From Nitrospirota bacterium (GTDB lineage: Bacteria > Nitrospirota_A > Leptospirillia > Leptospirillales > Leptospirillaceae): a stretch of 13,506 bases of DNA. Position numbers and translations under genes: made by a program. The notes under the pieces are model-generated. The model ran no database searches, was not told where the DNA came from, and worked only from the letters and a program-made list of their open reading frames with translations. The DNA lies in the NCBI GenBank assembly GCA_021795275.1, contig JAJYPO010000051.1, positions 1-13,506 on the forward strand, in the 5' to 3' direction. Positions within the stretch are counted from its first letter, which is position 1, and each line of letters starts with the position of its first letter. Of the stretch, positions 6,354 to 13,506 are shown in pieces.

Positions 6354-6980
6354 TCAATCAGGCAGCCAAAGAACCCGACGGCCCTCAATCCTGAGGCGAC
6401 CCCGGGACAGGGCATCGAGAGACTCAAGATAGGCCTCATGCTCGACAGGAAGCAATCTTCGGGAAAGACTCTCTTCAGTATCCTCGGGGAGCACCGGAAG
6501 GCACTTCTGCAAGATGACCGGGCCGTGATCCATCAACAGGTCGACAAAGTGCACGGTCACTCCGGTGATCTTCACCCCATAGTCGATGGCCTGCTTCTGG
6601 GCAGCCAGCCCCGGAAACGAGGGCAAAAGGGAGGGATGGATATTGAGGATCCGATCGGGAAAGGCCCCGATCAACACCGGACCGATCAGACGCATGTAGC
6701 CGGCGAGGGCCACCGCATCGACAGATTTTTCCCGAAGGACATCAAGGATCGCCCGTTCGTACTCTTCCTTCGAAGAAAAGTCCCGAGGGAGGACTTCAAC
6801 GACGGGAACCCCCTCTTCCCGGGAGCGGGCCACCACGGGAGCCCCCGCCTTGTCGCAGACGACCATCACCGGCTCAACTTGGGGAAGCCGCCCCTCCTTC
6901 GAGGCCCGAATGATGGACAGGGCATTCGACCCCCGTCCCGAAGCAAAGATCGCCAGACGAAGCCGGGATTCATCCGGCAT
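6354..6980 (-). CDS. purN: Phosphoribosylglycinamide formyltransferase (GAR transformylase)
   Basis: 208 residues, the normal length. The enzyme moves the formyl group of 10-formyltetrahydrofolate to glycinamide ribonucleotide, the third step of purine synthesis, in the cytoplasm. Seen: the phosphate-binding GRGSN (15-19), GYMRLI (94-99), the catalytic NIHPSLLP with N113 and H115, and D151 in the DHGPVI motif. It starts with ATG inside the 3' end of purM (11-nt overlap), with a GAGGTG ribosome site, so the two are co-translated. About 70 bases separate it from the tRNA-Ala gene downstream. The loop after SFPG lacks the His residues of the E. coli enzyme, a variation found in other family members. 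Confidence 0.95.
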   Translation of the reverse strand: MPDESRLRLAIFASGRGSNALSIIRASKEGRLPQVEPVMVVCDKAGAPVVARSREEGVPVVEVLPRDFSSKEEYERAILDVLREKSVDAVALAGYMRLIGPVLIGAFPDRILNIHPSLLPSFPGLAAQKQAIDYGVKITGVTVHFVDLLMDHGPVILQKCLPVLPEDTEESLSRRLLPVEHEAYLESLDALSRGRLRIEGRRVLWLPD

Positions 6981-8019
6981 AAATCACCTCACCCCCTCCG
7001 GCAACGACCTCTCCGATCTTCCAGTACCGCTCATTCTGTGATGCAAGGTACGAGGTCAAAGCTGTCTCCTCCCGTCCCGGAACAATCACCACAAGACCGA
7101 CCCCCATATTGAAGACCCGGAGCATTTCCTCAAGCTCGATGGATCCCTTGTCCTGAATATAGGAAAAGATCGGGGGAACTGGCCACGACCCGGTCCGTAC
7201 ACGCACGGACGTTCCTTCCGGGAGGATCCGCGGGATATTCTCTGTCAGGCCTCCTCCGGTAATGTGGACAAAGGCTCCCACAGAAAGGACTTCGCGTATT
7301 CCCGCCATGAGAGCAACATAGATCCGGGTCGGCGTAACGAGAAGATCCCCCCACGTTGTTTCCGGCTCGAAGGGAACGGGAGACAGGGGCTCCACCTTTT
7401 CTCCCTCCAGGAGGACCCGGCGGGCCAGGGAAAATCCGTTGGAGTGAATCCCCGAAGAGGCGATGCCATAGACCGCATCCCCCGGGCGAATGGTTTTCCC
7501 GTCAATAATTTTCTCTCGATCGGCAATTCCGACACAAAATCCCGCCAGATCGAAATCCCCCGGAGCATAAAGCCCGGGCATCTCAGCCGTCTCTCCTCCA
7601 AGGAGGGCCATGTTGGCCTCCTGGCACCCCTTGACCACGCCTTCCATCACAGGAAGGGACTCCTCGATATCCAGCCGGCCGGTGGCAAAATAGTCGAGAA
7701 AAAAGAGGGGGTCGGCCCCCATCACCGCGATATCGTTGGCGCACATGGCGACAAGATCGATTCCCAGCCCATCGAATCTCTTCGCCCATCGGGCCACAAG
7801 GAGCTTGGTCCCCACCCCGTCGGTGCCAGAGACCAGAACCGGATCACTGTAGCGGGCGAAATCCGGACGAAAAACCCCTCCAAACCCCCCGATGCCCGAA
7901 ACAATTCCTGAGCGATCCGTCTTTCTGGCGAGCGGCTTGATGGCCTCAACCCACCGATTCCCGCGATCGATCGAGACTCCCGCCTGGGCATAAGCGCCCT
8001 CGCCCCCCTGATCTCCCAC
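6970..8019 (-). CDS. purM: Phosphoribosylformylglycinamidine cyclo-ligase (AIR synthetase)
   Basis: 349 residues. The enzyme uses ATP to close the imidazole ring and make aminoimidazole ribonucleotide, the fifth step of purine synthesis. Seen: the N-terminal YAQAGVSIDRGN segment, the SGTDGVGTKL motif (64-73) for nucleotide binding, NDIAVMGADPLFFLDY (95-110), the GGETAEMPGLY loop (141-151) and the C-terminal HITGGGLTENIPR. The start is GTG at 8019 with GGGGAGG about 8 bases upstream; it places the conserved N-terminus as in other PurM proteins. It is the first gene of a purM-purN pair and diverges from the lipoprotein gene. Confidence 0.96.
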   Translation of the reverse strand: MGDQGGEGAYAQAGVSIDRGNRWVEAIKPLARKTDRSGIVSGIGGFGGVFRPDFARYSDPVLVSGTDGVGTKLLVARWAKRFDGLGIDLVAMCANDIAVMGADPLFFLDYFATGRLDIEESLPVMEGVVKGCQEANMALLGGETAEMPGLYAPGDFDLAGFCVGIADREKIIDGKTIRPGDAVYGIASSGIHSNGFSLARRVLLEGEKVEPLSPVPFEPETTWGDLLVTPTRIYVALMAGIREVLSVGAFVHITGGGLTENIPRILPEGTSVRVRTGSWPVPPIFSYIQDKGSIELEEMLRVFNMGVGLVVIVPGREETALTSYLASQNERYWKIGEVVAGGGEVIYAG

Positions 8020-8079
8020 GCTTCTGACCTCCCCTTGACTTGAATTCCTGACACGTTCTGATAAAATGCTAATGCTTTC

Positions 8080-8106
8080 TTGAAAAGATTATCCTTTGTC
8101 TATAAA
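8080..8106 (+). promoter_or_regulatory. Weak candidate promoter for the lipoprotein-barrel genes
   Basis: TTGAAA (8080-8085) and TATAAA (8101-8106) lie 15 bp apart in the AT-rich part of the 269-base gap between purM and the lipoprotein gene. The spacing is short. If used, it leaves a leader of about 175 bases in which I see no recognised riboswitch. The purM promoter must lie in the same gap on the other strand, but I see no clear match for it. Confidence 0.3.
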
Positions 8107-8288
8107 TAGCACATTTCCCCTCATCTTTCAGACATCTTCTTCCGATAAGAGATTCAACGTAACCTGATGGATCTCTGAGGAAGGAGCAACCACTTTCTAA
8201 AGAGCAGGATTGTCCTCACGATCATAGCCCATCGAAGGCCTCGTCAACAAGGACATCCTTCCCACCCATCGCGCAAAGGACCGACTCC

Positions 8289-9308
8289 ATGCCTGGCTTT
8301 TTTCTCCGCCTCAAATCGGTGACATTTTTGGCTCTCCTCCTGGGAGCGGGACTCTCCCTCGCCTCCTGCGGAGGAAACGGAAACATGTTCGGAAACGGCT
8401 CGGGCTCCCCCTCCTCGGCCACCGCCGCCAACCAGATCGCCGGCATCGACATCGCCAACGGCAACTACTCCGGAGCGATTGCGGTGCTCTCTCCCTTCTG
8501 TCCGAACAACAACTGTCAGACATCCGACATTGCAAACACCCTGGCCAACGCCTACATGGCGATGGGGAACTCAAGCACAGCCGCCTCCGTGACCGGAACG
8601 ACCTCCATTACCGGAGCCAGCGGGGGGGGCGCCACCGTCTCCCAGATCCTTTCGAGCGTCCTGAATCTCGTGAACGGGGGATCCAGCACATCCACCACGG
8701 CGATCATCCAGGCCGTCTTTCAGGCCGTTCCCTGCATCAGCAACAATACCTGCACCCAGACCTATCTCGACAACCTGGCCACCGCCGTGCAGATCCTGGC
8801 GAATACCCCCTGCACCGGCCCGACCTCCGTCGCCGACAACTGTCCCGACTCCTCCACCATCATTGTGGCCGACATGCTCTACATCCTGGCGGCGGCGCAA
8901 TATGACACCGGAATTGCCTACGCCAACAATGCCTGGGAGGTCTGCACAAAAGACGGGGGAGGATTGACCGGGTGCGCCTCTCTTTCAGGCATCACAAGTC
9001 AAACAATCGCCTCGGCCCAACTGTCAAATATGGGAGCCATCCTCGACAGCCTTTCGGTCTCCGGCGCAGGAACACCCTCCATTACCATCAACAATGCCAA
9101 TATCGTCAATGTTGTTCCCTATTTTCTCACCTCCTTCGGAACCTCAAACAACTCCAATATCGTCGGACCCATCAACCAATTTCTGAACAGCCTCAACTGC
9201 TATGCAACAGGCGGATCCAATTGCACCCCCTCGAGTCAATCCACAACGGCCCCAGGAAGCATTTCTTTTTCGTCTGCGGCGCTGACTTCTCTTTTGTCGA
9301 CGCTCTGA
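8289..9308 (+). CDS. Cysteine-rich, TPR-like outer-membrane lipoprotein of unknown function
   Basis: 339 residues. The signal peptide ends in lipobox LASC (24-27). Cys27 would be lipidated, and Gly at +2 favours transport to the outer membrane. The mature part is rich in Ala, Ser, Thr, Asn and Gly and seems helical; the segment IAGIDIANGNYSGAIAVL with ANAYMAMGN (51-94) resembles a tetratricopeptide unit. Ten further cysteines fall in five close pairs (71/76, 149/155, 175/185, 219/229, 304/312), each in a loop-like stretch, which suggests disulfides formed in the periplasm. The gene lies 31 bases before an outer-membrane barrel gene and likely shares its operon, so the two proteins may work together. 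I do not recognise the family. The ATG at 8289 puts the signal peptide at the N-terminus; the ribosome site (AAAGGA) is modest. Confidence 0.82.
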   Translation: MPGFFLRLKSVTFLALLLGAGLSLASCGGNGNMFGNGSGSPSSATAANQIAGIDIANGNYSGAIAVLSPFCPNNNCQTSDIANTLANAYMAMGNSSTAASVTGTTSITGASGGGATVSQILSSVLNLVNGGSSTSTTAIIQAVFQAVPCISNNTCTQTYLDNLATAVQILANTPCTGPTSVADNCPDSSTIIVADMLYILAAAQYDTGIAYANNAWEVCTKDGGGLTGCASLSGITSQTIASAQLSNMGAILDSLSVSGAGTPSITINNANIVNVVPYFLTSFGTSNNSNIVGPINQFLNSLNCYATGGSNCTPSSQSTTAPGSISFSSAALTSLLSTL

Positions 9309-9339
9309 CCCCGAACCGAACACGATTGAAGGATCATTG

Positions 9340-10488
9340 ATGATGAAAAAAACGACCATGCACCATTTCAGAATCCCGTTAGCAGGAAGCCTCTTCGGAA
9401 TCATGTTGATCCTTTCCTGTCTCTCCCGCCCCGCCCTGGCCGGACCCTCCGGAGTCGCCGGAACGGCTCTCTTCGAGCAGTTCCCCATGCTCTACCAGGG
9501 AGTCTCCGTCGAGGGTATGGGAGGCGCCTTCACCGCCGTGGCCAACGACGAAAACGCTCCCTTCTACAACCCGGCCGGTCTCGACAACATCCAGGACACG
9601 ACCTTTGCCATCCTCAACATCTCCGGCGAAGTCTCCTACCCCACCCTCTACCCCAACCTTTACAACAGCATCCAGGGGCTCGGATCGGGCAATACCTCCG
9701 GCTACATCAATGCCTTCAACAACGTTGCAGGCCAGACCATGTATGCCCGGGTGGGGGACTGGTCCAACTACACCACCCACGACTTCTCCATCGGAATCCT
9801 TTCCAACAACCAGATGGCGGCGGTGGCCAATCCGACCCCCACAACCAACAACCTCGCCTCTGCCGCGGCCCTGTCAGATACCGGCATCGTCGTCAGCGGG
9901 GCCATGGGGTTCTTCAACCACCACCTCCAGATTGGCGGAACGCTCATGGGGCTCGAGCAGTACTTCTTCAATCTGCCGGCCCTGTCCGTCACCCAGGTCT
10001 CAAGTTTTTCCAGCACTCTGACGAGCAATCTTGCCAACGGGTTCGGCATCGTGGGCAACCTCGGCGCGATCTACCACTTTGACGCCCCCCTCAACCCCAC
10101 CCTCGGCGCCTCGATTCTTAATGTGGGAACGGCAAGCTTTGGAAGTGCCGGATCCCTTCCTCAGATCATCAATGCCGGTGTCGGCATCGATCCCGATATC
10201 GGCTTTGGGCAACTGATCGCCGATATCGATTACGTCGACATCACCAACTACCTCTACTACACCGGAGACTCCCTCTGGCTCCACACCCGCGTCGGTGTGC
10301 AATACAAGTTTCCCTACATTCTGACCCTCTCGGCCGGAGTCTACGAAGGCTACCCCACAGTGGGCGCCGGGATCGATCTCTGGGCTGCACGTCTCAATGC
10401 CTCTTACTACACCGAAGAGGCGAGCCCTATTCCGGGGCTTGAGCCCAACCACATTCTGGCCTTGCAGGTCGCCTTCGGCTGGATGTAG
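9340..10488 (+). CDS. Outer-membrane beta-barrel protein, FadL/PorV-like
   Basis: 382 residues from ATG 9340. A TTG at 9337 and an ATG at 9343 are in frame; GAAGGA (9328-9333) has the best spacing to 9340 or 9343. A signal peptide with cleavage after PALA (residues 31-34) is followed by the segment GVSVEGMGGAFTA and DENAPFYNPAGL (54-81). This is the hallmark N-terminal hatch of the OmpP1/FadL/PorV barrels, which carry hydrophobic compounds across, or hold partner proteins at, the outer membrane. The rest alternates polar and nonpolar residues as beta strands do and ends in LALQVAFGWM, a typical last strand. It is shorter than classic FadL (about 420-450), closer to PorV/UPF0164 proteins. The substrate is unknown. 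It is the last gene before a strong terminator. Confidence 0.82.
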   Translation: MMKKTTMHHFRIPLAGSLFGIMLILSCLSRPALAGPSGVAGTALFEQFPMLYQGVSVEGMGGAFTAVANDENAPFYNPAGLDNIQDTTFAILNISGEVSYPTLYPNLYNSIQGLGSGNTSGYINAFNNVAGQTMYARVGDWSNYTTHDFSIGILSNNQMAAVANPTPTTNNLASAAALSDTGIVVSGAMGFFNHHLQIGGTLMGLEQYFFNLPALSVTQVSSFSSTLTSNLANGFGIVGNLGAIYHFDAPLNPTLGASILNVGTASFGSAGSLPQIINAGVGIDPDIGFGQLIADIDYVDITNYLYYTGDSLWLHTRVGVQYKFPYILTLSAGVYEGYPTVGAGIDLWAARLNASYYTEEASPIPGLEPNHILALQVAFGWM

Positions 10489-10517
10489 CAGAGCCCCCCT
10501 TCCCGCTTCGGAGCAAC

Positions 10518-10545
10518 AAAAAAGGCGCCTTTCGGCGCCTTTTTT
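10518..10545. terminator. Strong bidirectional intrinsic terminator
   Basis: AAAAAAGGCGCC, loop TTTC, GGCGCCTTTTTT. The GC stem is 6 bp and is extended by A-T pairs; a T-run follows on both strands. It ends the barrel gene on the plus strand and the convergent fab-rnc cluster on the minus strand. Confidence 0.93.
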
Positions 10546-10640
10546 ATTTGGGTTGAAACCCTTGCCTGTATTTTCGCTCAAACATTCACCCATCCCAACA
10601 CTTCAGAACGGTATCCCGCCTCCCCTTTGGAGTCTTGGCC

Positions 10641-11405
10641 TCAATGAAGCCCCGATGGGGTGGCACCGACGGGAGCCGGAAGGTCAGTGGTGGTTCGGGC
10701 AATTCGTTCAAGGGCGGATTTGGCTGCCTTCTGCTCCGCCTCCTTCTTCGAATGCCCCTGCCCTTCTCCCCAGTTCCTGTCGCGAATCCGAACCGCCACC
10801 TCAAAGACCTTCTGGTGGTCGGGTCCGGACTGGCCTGTAATCACATATTGGGGAAGAGTTTCAAGTTCCCGTTGGCAGTATTCCTGGAGCTGGGTCTTGT
10901 AGTCGGCCACCGACTCACCCCGGGAGGCGCTTTCAAAGAGCTCACGGAACTCCCGAAGGATGAACTGACGGGCGGCATCGAGTCCTCCATCCTGATAGAT
11001 GGCGGCAATGACGGCTTCCAAGGCATCGGAGAGGATGGAGTTCTTCTCCCGGCCTTGGGTCATCTCTTCCCCCCGGCCGATCAGAAGGTAGCGGCCAAGA
11101 CCGATATTGCGCGCAATTTGCGCCAGGGAGGGCTCGGAGACAATTCGCCCCTTGAGTTTTGAGAGCACCCCCTCAGGAGAGTCCGGCCAGAGGCGCATGA
11201 GGTATTCGGCCACCACAAGCCCCAACACCGTATCTCCCAGGAACTCAAGCCGTTCATTGTCCCGACGGACCCCCCCTTTTTTCGTCTCGTTGGTAAAAGA
11301 CTTGTGGATTGTCGCCTCCTCGAGGCGCTCCAGGGAGGAGAAGCGATAGCCCAGGCGCTCTTCGAGAACAGGGAGATTTTGCATCCACTGGGAGCGGGGA
11401 AGCAT
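10641..11405 (-). CDS. rnc: Ribonuclease III
   Basis: 254 residues. RNase III cuts double-stranded RNA in rRNA and mRNA processing. Seen: the signature ERLEFLGD (51-58) with E54 and D58, the second pair D127 and E130 in the SDALEAVIAA motif, and a double-stranded RNA-binding domain (about 168-236) with KTQLQE, GPDHQKVFEV and the closing SKKEAEQKAAKSAL. All four metal-binding residues are present. I chose ATG 11405, 34 bases after the fabF stop and with AAAGGGG about 6 bases upstream; the open frame reaches 11531, but that would lie inside fabF and adds no conserved sequence. The tail after residue 237 is a short low-complexity extension. Confidence 0.95.
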   Translation of the reverse strand: MLPRSQWMQNLPVLEERLGYRFSSLERLEEATIHKSFTNETKKGGVRRDNERLEFLGDTVLGLVVAEYLMRLWPDSPEGVLSKLKGRIVSEPSLAQIARNIGLGRYLLIGRGEEMTQGREKNSILSDALEAVIAAIYQDGGLDAARQFILREFRELFESASRGESVADYKTQLQEYCQRELETLPQYVITGQSGPDHQKVFEVAVRIRDRNWGEGQGHSKKEAEQKAAKSALERIARTTTDLPAPVGATPSGLH

Positions 11406-11439
11406 CGAGGCCCCTTTGATGGTGAGAGGAGTGGTTTCT

Positions 11440-12693
11440 TCAGTCGACTCGGGCAATGACAAGGGAGGCGTTTGTCCCGCCGAAGCCAAAGGAGTTCTTG
11501 AGGATTGTCCGGACGGGGCGTCGCCGCGCACCCTCCGTCACATAGTCAAGATCGCATTCCGGATCCGGATTATCGACATTGATGGTGGGAAGGATCATCC
11601 CGTGGCGGAGGCTCATGAAGGCCATCGCGGTCTCCACGCCACCCGCGGCCCCCAGAAGGTGGCCCATCATCGACTTGAGGGCTGTCACGGCAATCTTGTC
11701 GGCATGAGCGCCAAAGACCGTCCGAAGGGCCTTTGTCTCCAGCTTGTCGGCAAAGGTCGAGGTCGCATGCGCGCTGACATGCTCGACATCTTCCGGGGCA
11801 AGTCCGGCATTGGACAAGGCCATCCGCATGCAGCGAACGGCGCCGGAGGCATCGTCAGGAGGAGCGGTAATATGGTAGGCATCCCCTGTGAGGCCATACC
11901 CCAGAACCTCCCCGTAGATCGTGGCATTCCGGGCCTTGGCCCCTTCGAGGGTCTCGAGGACGACAACACCGGCCCCCTCGCCCAAGACAAATCCGTCGCG
12001 GTCGCGGTCAAAGGGTCGGGAGGCTCTGGCGGGATCGTCGTTTCTTGAGGAGAGGGCGCGGGCAGCCGCAAATCCCGAGACAGTCAGGGGTGTAAAGGCC
12101 GATTCCGCTCCGCCGGCGAGCATGACGTCCGCATCCCCTCGCCGGACCATGTGATAGGCATCACCGATGCAATGAACACCGGTGGCGCAGGCGGTGACGG
12201 CACAGGAGTTCGGTCCCTCCAGACCCATCCGGATCGCAATCTGGCCTGAGGCCAGATTGATCAGGACCATGGGGATAAAAAAGGGAGACACCTTGCGGGG
12301 TCCTCCCTCCACGAGCTGACTGTGGTAGTACTCGATTCCTCCGATACCGCCTATTCCGGAGCCGACATAGACGCCGATCCGCTCCCGGTTGTCGTCCCCG
12401 ATCTCAAGACCCGCATCGTCGGCCGCCATCTGGGCCGCCGCTACGGCATAATGGATGAAGGTATCCATTTTCTTGATTTCTTTTTTGTCGATCCACTGGG
12501 CCGGATCGAATCCCTTCACCTCCCCCCCGATACGGACGGGAAGGTCAGACGGATCGAAGCGGGTGATGGCCGAGACCCCCGACCGGCCGGCCACGGCCGC
12601 CTCCCAGGTGTCTTTCGCCGTATTCCCCAGGGGGGAGACGACCCCCACCCCAGTCACGACAACACGCCGGTCCTGAAGGGGACGGATGGGCAT
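11440..12693 (-). CDS. fabF: Beta-ketoacyl-ACP synthase II
   Basis: 417 residues, full length. The enzyme condenses malonyl-ACP with a growing acyl-ACP. The thiolase-fold catalytic set is present: C169 in the TACATG motif, H309 in the SAHATST motif, K340, and H345 in the KSMMGHLLGAAG motif; GFGGTNASL is at the C-terminus. Its ATG shares one base with the acpP stop (TGATG), and there is no clear ribosome site of its own, so translation is probably coupled to acpP. The active-site strand reads VSAHATST rather than the common NAHGTST, a minor variation. Confidence 0.97.
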   Translation of the reverse strand: MPIRPLQDRRVVVTGVGVVSPLGNTAKDTWEAAVAGRSGVSAITRFDPSDLPVRIGGEVKGFDPAQWIDKKEIKKMDTFIHYAVAAAQMAADDAGLEIGDDNRERIGVYVGSGIGGIGGIEYYHSQLVEGGPRKVSPFFIPMVLINLASGQIAIRMGLEGPNSCAVTACATGVHCIGDAYHMVRRGDADVMLAGGAESAFTPLTVSGFAAARALSSRNDDPARASRPFDRDRDGFVLGEGAGVVVLETLEGAKARNATIYGEVLGYGLTGDAYHITAPPDDASGAVRCMRMALSNAGLAPEDVEHVSAHATSTFADKLETKALRTVFGAHADKIAVTALKSMMGHLLGAAGGVETAMAFMSLRHGMILPTINVDNPDPECDLDYVTEGARRRPVRTILKNSFGFGGTNASLVIARVD

Positions 12694-12923
12694 CAGACGC
12701 GCTCGCTGATGTAGTCGATCGCATTCTGGACGGTGGAGATCTTCTCGGCATCCTCATCGGGGATCTCGATACCGAACTCTTCTTCGAGAGCCATGACAAG
12801 CTCGACGGTGTCGAGGGAATCGGCACCAAGGTCCTCAACGAAATGGGACTCCGGATGGACCTCTTCCTCGTCCACACCCAGCTGCTCTGCAATAATCTTT
12901 TTGACCCGGTCATTAATAGCCAT
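12693..12923 (-). CDS. acpP: Acyl carrier protein
   Basis: 76 acidic residues. Ser36 in the GADSLD motif is the site of the phosphopantetheine arm, followed by the recognition helix [16 protein letters not shown]. It carries the acyl chain between the enzymes of type II fatty acid synthesis. The ATG at 12923 has AGGAGG about 7-8 bases upstream and gives the standard ACP N-terminus ([10 protein letters not shown]). The frame is open further upstream, but that part is hairpin and fabG sequence. The gene lies between fabG and fabF as in many bacteria. Confidence 0.97.
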   Translation of the reverse strand: MAINDRVKKIIAEQLGVDEEEVHPESHFVEDLGADSLDTVELVMALEEEFGIEIPDEDAEKISTVQNAIDYISERV

Positions 12924-12938
12924 GAAAGAGAACCTCCT

Positions 12939-12973
12939 AAAAAAATGTCTCGCCCGGGAACATCTCCCGGGCG
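12939..12973 (-). terminator. Hairpin plus T-run between fabG and acpP, possible attenuator or processing site
   Basis: On the minus strand a perfect 9-bp GC-rich stem (CGCCCGGGA, 5-nt loop, TCCCGGGCG; 12951-12973) is followed five bases later by seven T (12939-12945), then by the acpP ribosome site. The gap between stem and T-run makes it a weaker terminator than usual. It may set the fabG to acpP ratio by partial termination, RNA cleavage or stabilising the acpP message. Confidence 0.5.
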
Positions 12974-12981
12974 TTGCCGTC

Positions 12982-13506
12982 TTACGGCATGGCGAGTCCG
13001 CCATTCACTGGAATGACCGCACCCGTAATATAGCCCGCAGCCGGATCGGCGAGAAAGCGGACCGCATGAGCGATCTCTTCTCCCGTACCGAACCGTCTCA
13101 CGGGAATCCGATCAAGGACTCCGGAGGTGACACTCTCCGGAAGACCCGCCGTCATGTCAGTTTCGATAAAGCCCGGAGCCACCACATTGACAGTGATTCC
13201 CCGGGTCCCGACCTCGAGGGCCACCGACTTGGAAAAGGCTTCGAGACCGCCCTTGGAGGCGGCATAGTTGGCCTGGCCCGCGTTCCCCGTTGTTCCCACC
13301 ACAGAGGAAATGGAGATGATCCGCCCATAACGCTGCTTCATCATGGGACGAAGGACCGCCCGGACCATGCGAAAAGGACCGACAAGATTCACGTCGATGA
13401 CCTCCCGGAAGTCCGCTTCCTCCATTCTGACGAGGAGTTTGTCCCGGACGATCCCGGCGTTGTTCACAAGAATATCAACCCTTCCCGAGCGATGCAAGAT
13501 CGACTC
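12982..13506 (-). CDS. fabG: 3-oxoacyl-ACP reductase, 5' end outside the window
   Basis: The last 174 residues of a short-chain dehydrogenase of about 247; the frame is open through the window edge, so the N-terminus with the NADPH-binding glycine motif is missing. Seen: [18 protein letters not shown], the catalytic Ser in ISSVVG, Tyr and Lys in the YAASK motif, [11 protein letters not shown] and the C-terminal [11 protein letters not shown]. FabG reduces the beta-keto group in each round of chain growth with NADPH. It is the first visible gene of the fabG-acpP-fabF-rnc cluster, and its place next to acpP supports FabG over other dehydrogenases of the same fold. Confidence 0.95.
   Translation of the reverse strand, partial: ESILHRSGRVDILVNNAGIVRDKLLVRMEEADFREVIDVNLVGPFRMVRAVLRPMMKQRYGRIISISSVVGTTGNAGQANYAASKGGLEAFSKSVALEVGTRGITVNVVAPGFIETDMTAGLPESVTSGVLDRIPVRRFGTGEEIAHAVRFLADPAAGYITGAVIPVNGGLAMP

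Noticed and set aside
6438..7112. Long plus-strand open frame over purN
   Set aside because: Shadow of purN/purM codon use; no domain, and it lies fully antisense to clear genes. The same holds for 7264-7911 over purM.
9340..9450. Lipobox (LILSC) in the barrel protein's signal peptide
   Set aside because: Leu before Ser-Cys fits a lipobox poorly, and a good signal peptidase I site (PALA) follows, as usual for barrels.
11406..11531. N-terminal extension of RNase III into fabF
   Set aside because: Lies in the fabF coding region in another frame; the ATG at 11405 has a ribosome site and gives a normal length.
11416..12048. Long plus-strand open frame over fabF
   Set aside because: Antisense shadow of fabF in GC-rich sequence; no domain and no ribosome site.
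12924..13004. N-terminal extension of the acyl carrier protein
   Set aside because: Covers the hairpin and the fabG end; the start at 12923 matches the ACP N-terminus and has a strong ribosome site.

Overview
The window joins two kinds of DNA. Positions 1 to about 6206 look like the end of an integrated conjugative element, now partly decayed. Positions 6207 to 13506 look like ordinary chromosome. The host is a diderm bacterium: the chromosomal part encodes a lipoprotein with an outer-membrane-type sorting signal and a FadL/PorV-like beta-barrel. Its chromosomal genes are moderately GC-rich. My impression is something like Leptospirillum (Nitrospirota), but nothing seen here proves the genus.

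Element (1-6206). A TraB-like membrane protein with a nitrilase-fold domain is on the minus strand. Its last codons run through a 24-bp tandem repeat that resembles the end of an IS21-type insertion sequence. A 0.67-kb AT-rich divergent region follows. Next is a plus-strand set: a TraF-type S26 peptidase, a VirD2/MOBP-like relaxase, a probable ribbon-helix-helix protein, and the N-terminal third of TrbB, the ATPase of the conjugative type IV secretion system. TrbB loses its family sequence just before a helix-turn-helix (excisionase-like) gene and a tyrosine recombinase gene. The recombinase stop codon lies 2 nt from the 3' end of a tRNA-Ala(CGC) gene. The simplest reading is an ICE inserted at that tRNA, which kept its DNA-processing genes and integrase but lost most of its mating-pair genes by a deletion ending at the integration module. 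It should not transfer by itself; it might still be mobilised.

Chromosome (6207-13506). On the minus strand, purM and purN (overlapping, de novo purine synthesis) lie upstream of tRNA-Ala. Diverging from them on the plus strand is a two-gene unit: a cysteine-rich lipoprotein and an outer-membrane barrel. It ends at a strong bidirectional terminator shared with the convergent fabG-acpP-fabF-rnc cluster (type II fatty acid synthesis plus RNase III). fabG is cut by the right edge of the window.

The points most worth a second look are the decamer TCGGACAAAA, which recurs only in the element; the palindrome ahead of the ribbon-helix-helix gene; the inverted repeat running into the tRNA CCA end; the 121-nt out-of-frame overlap of the excisionase-like and integrase genes; and the five-cysteine-pair lipoprotein. 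I do not see a convincing wholly new system such as a defence island, CRISPR array or biosynthetic cluster.
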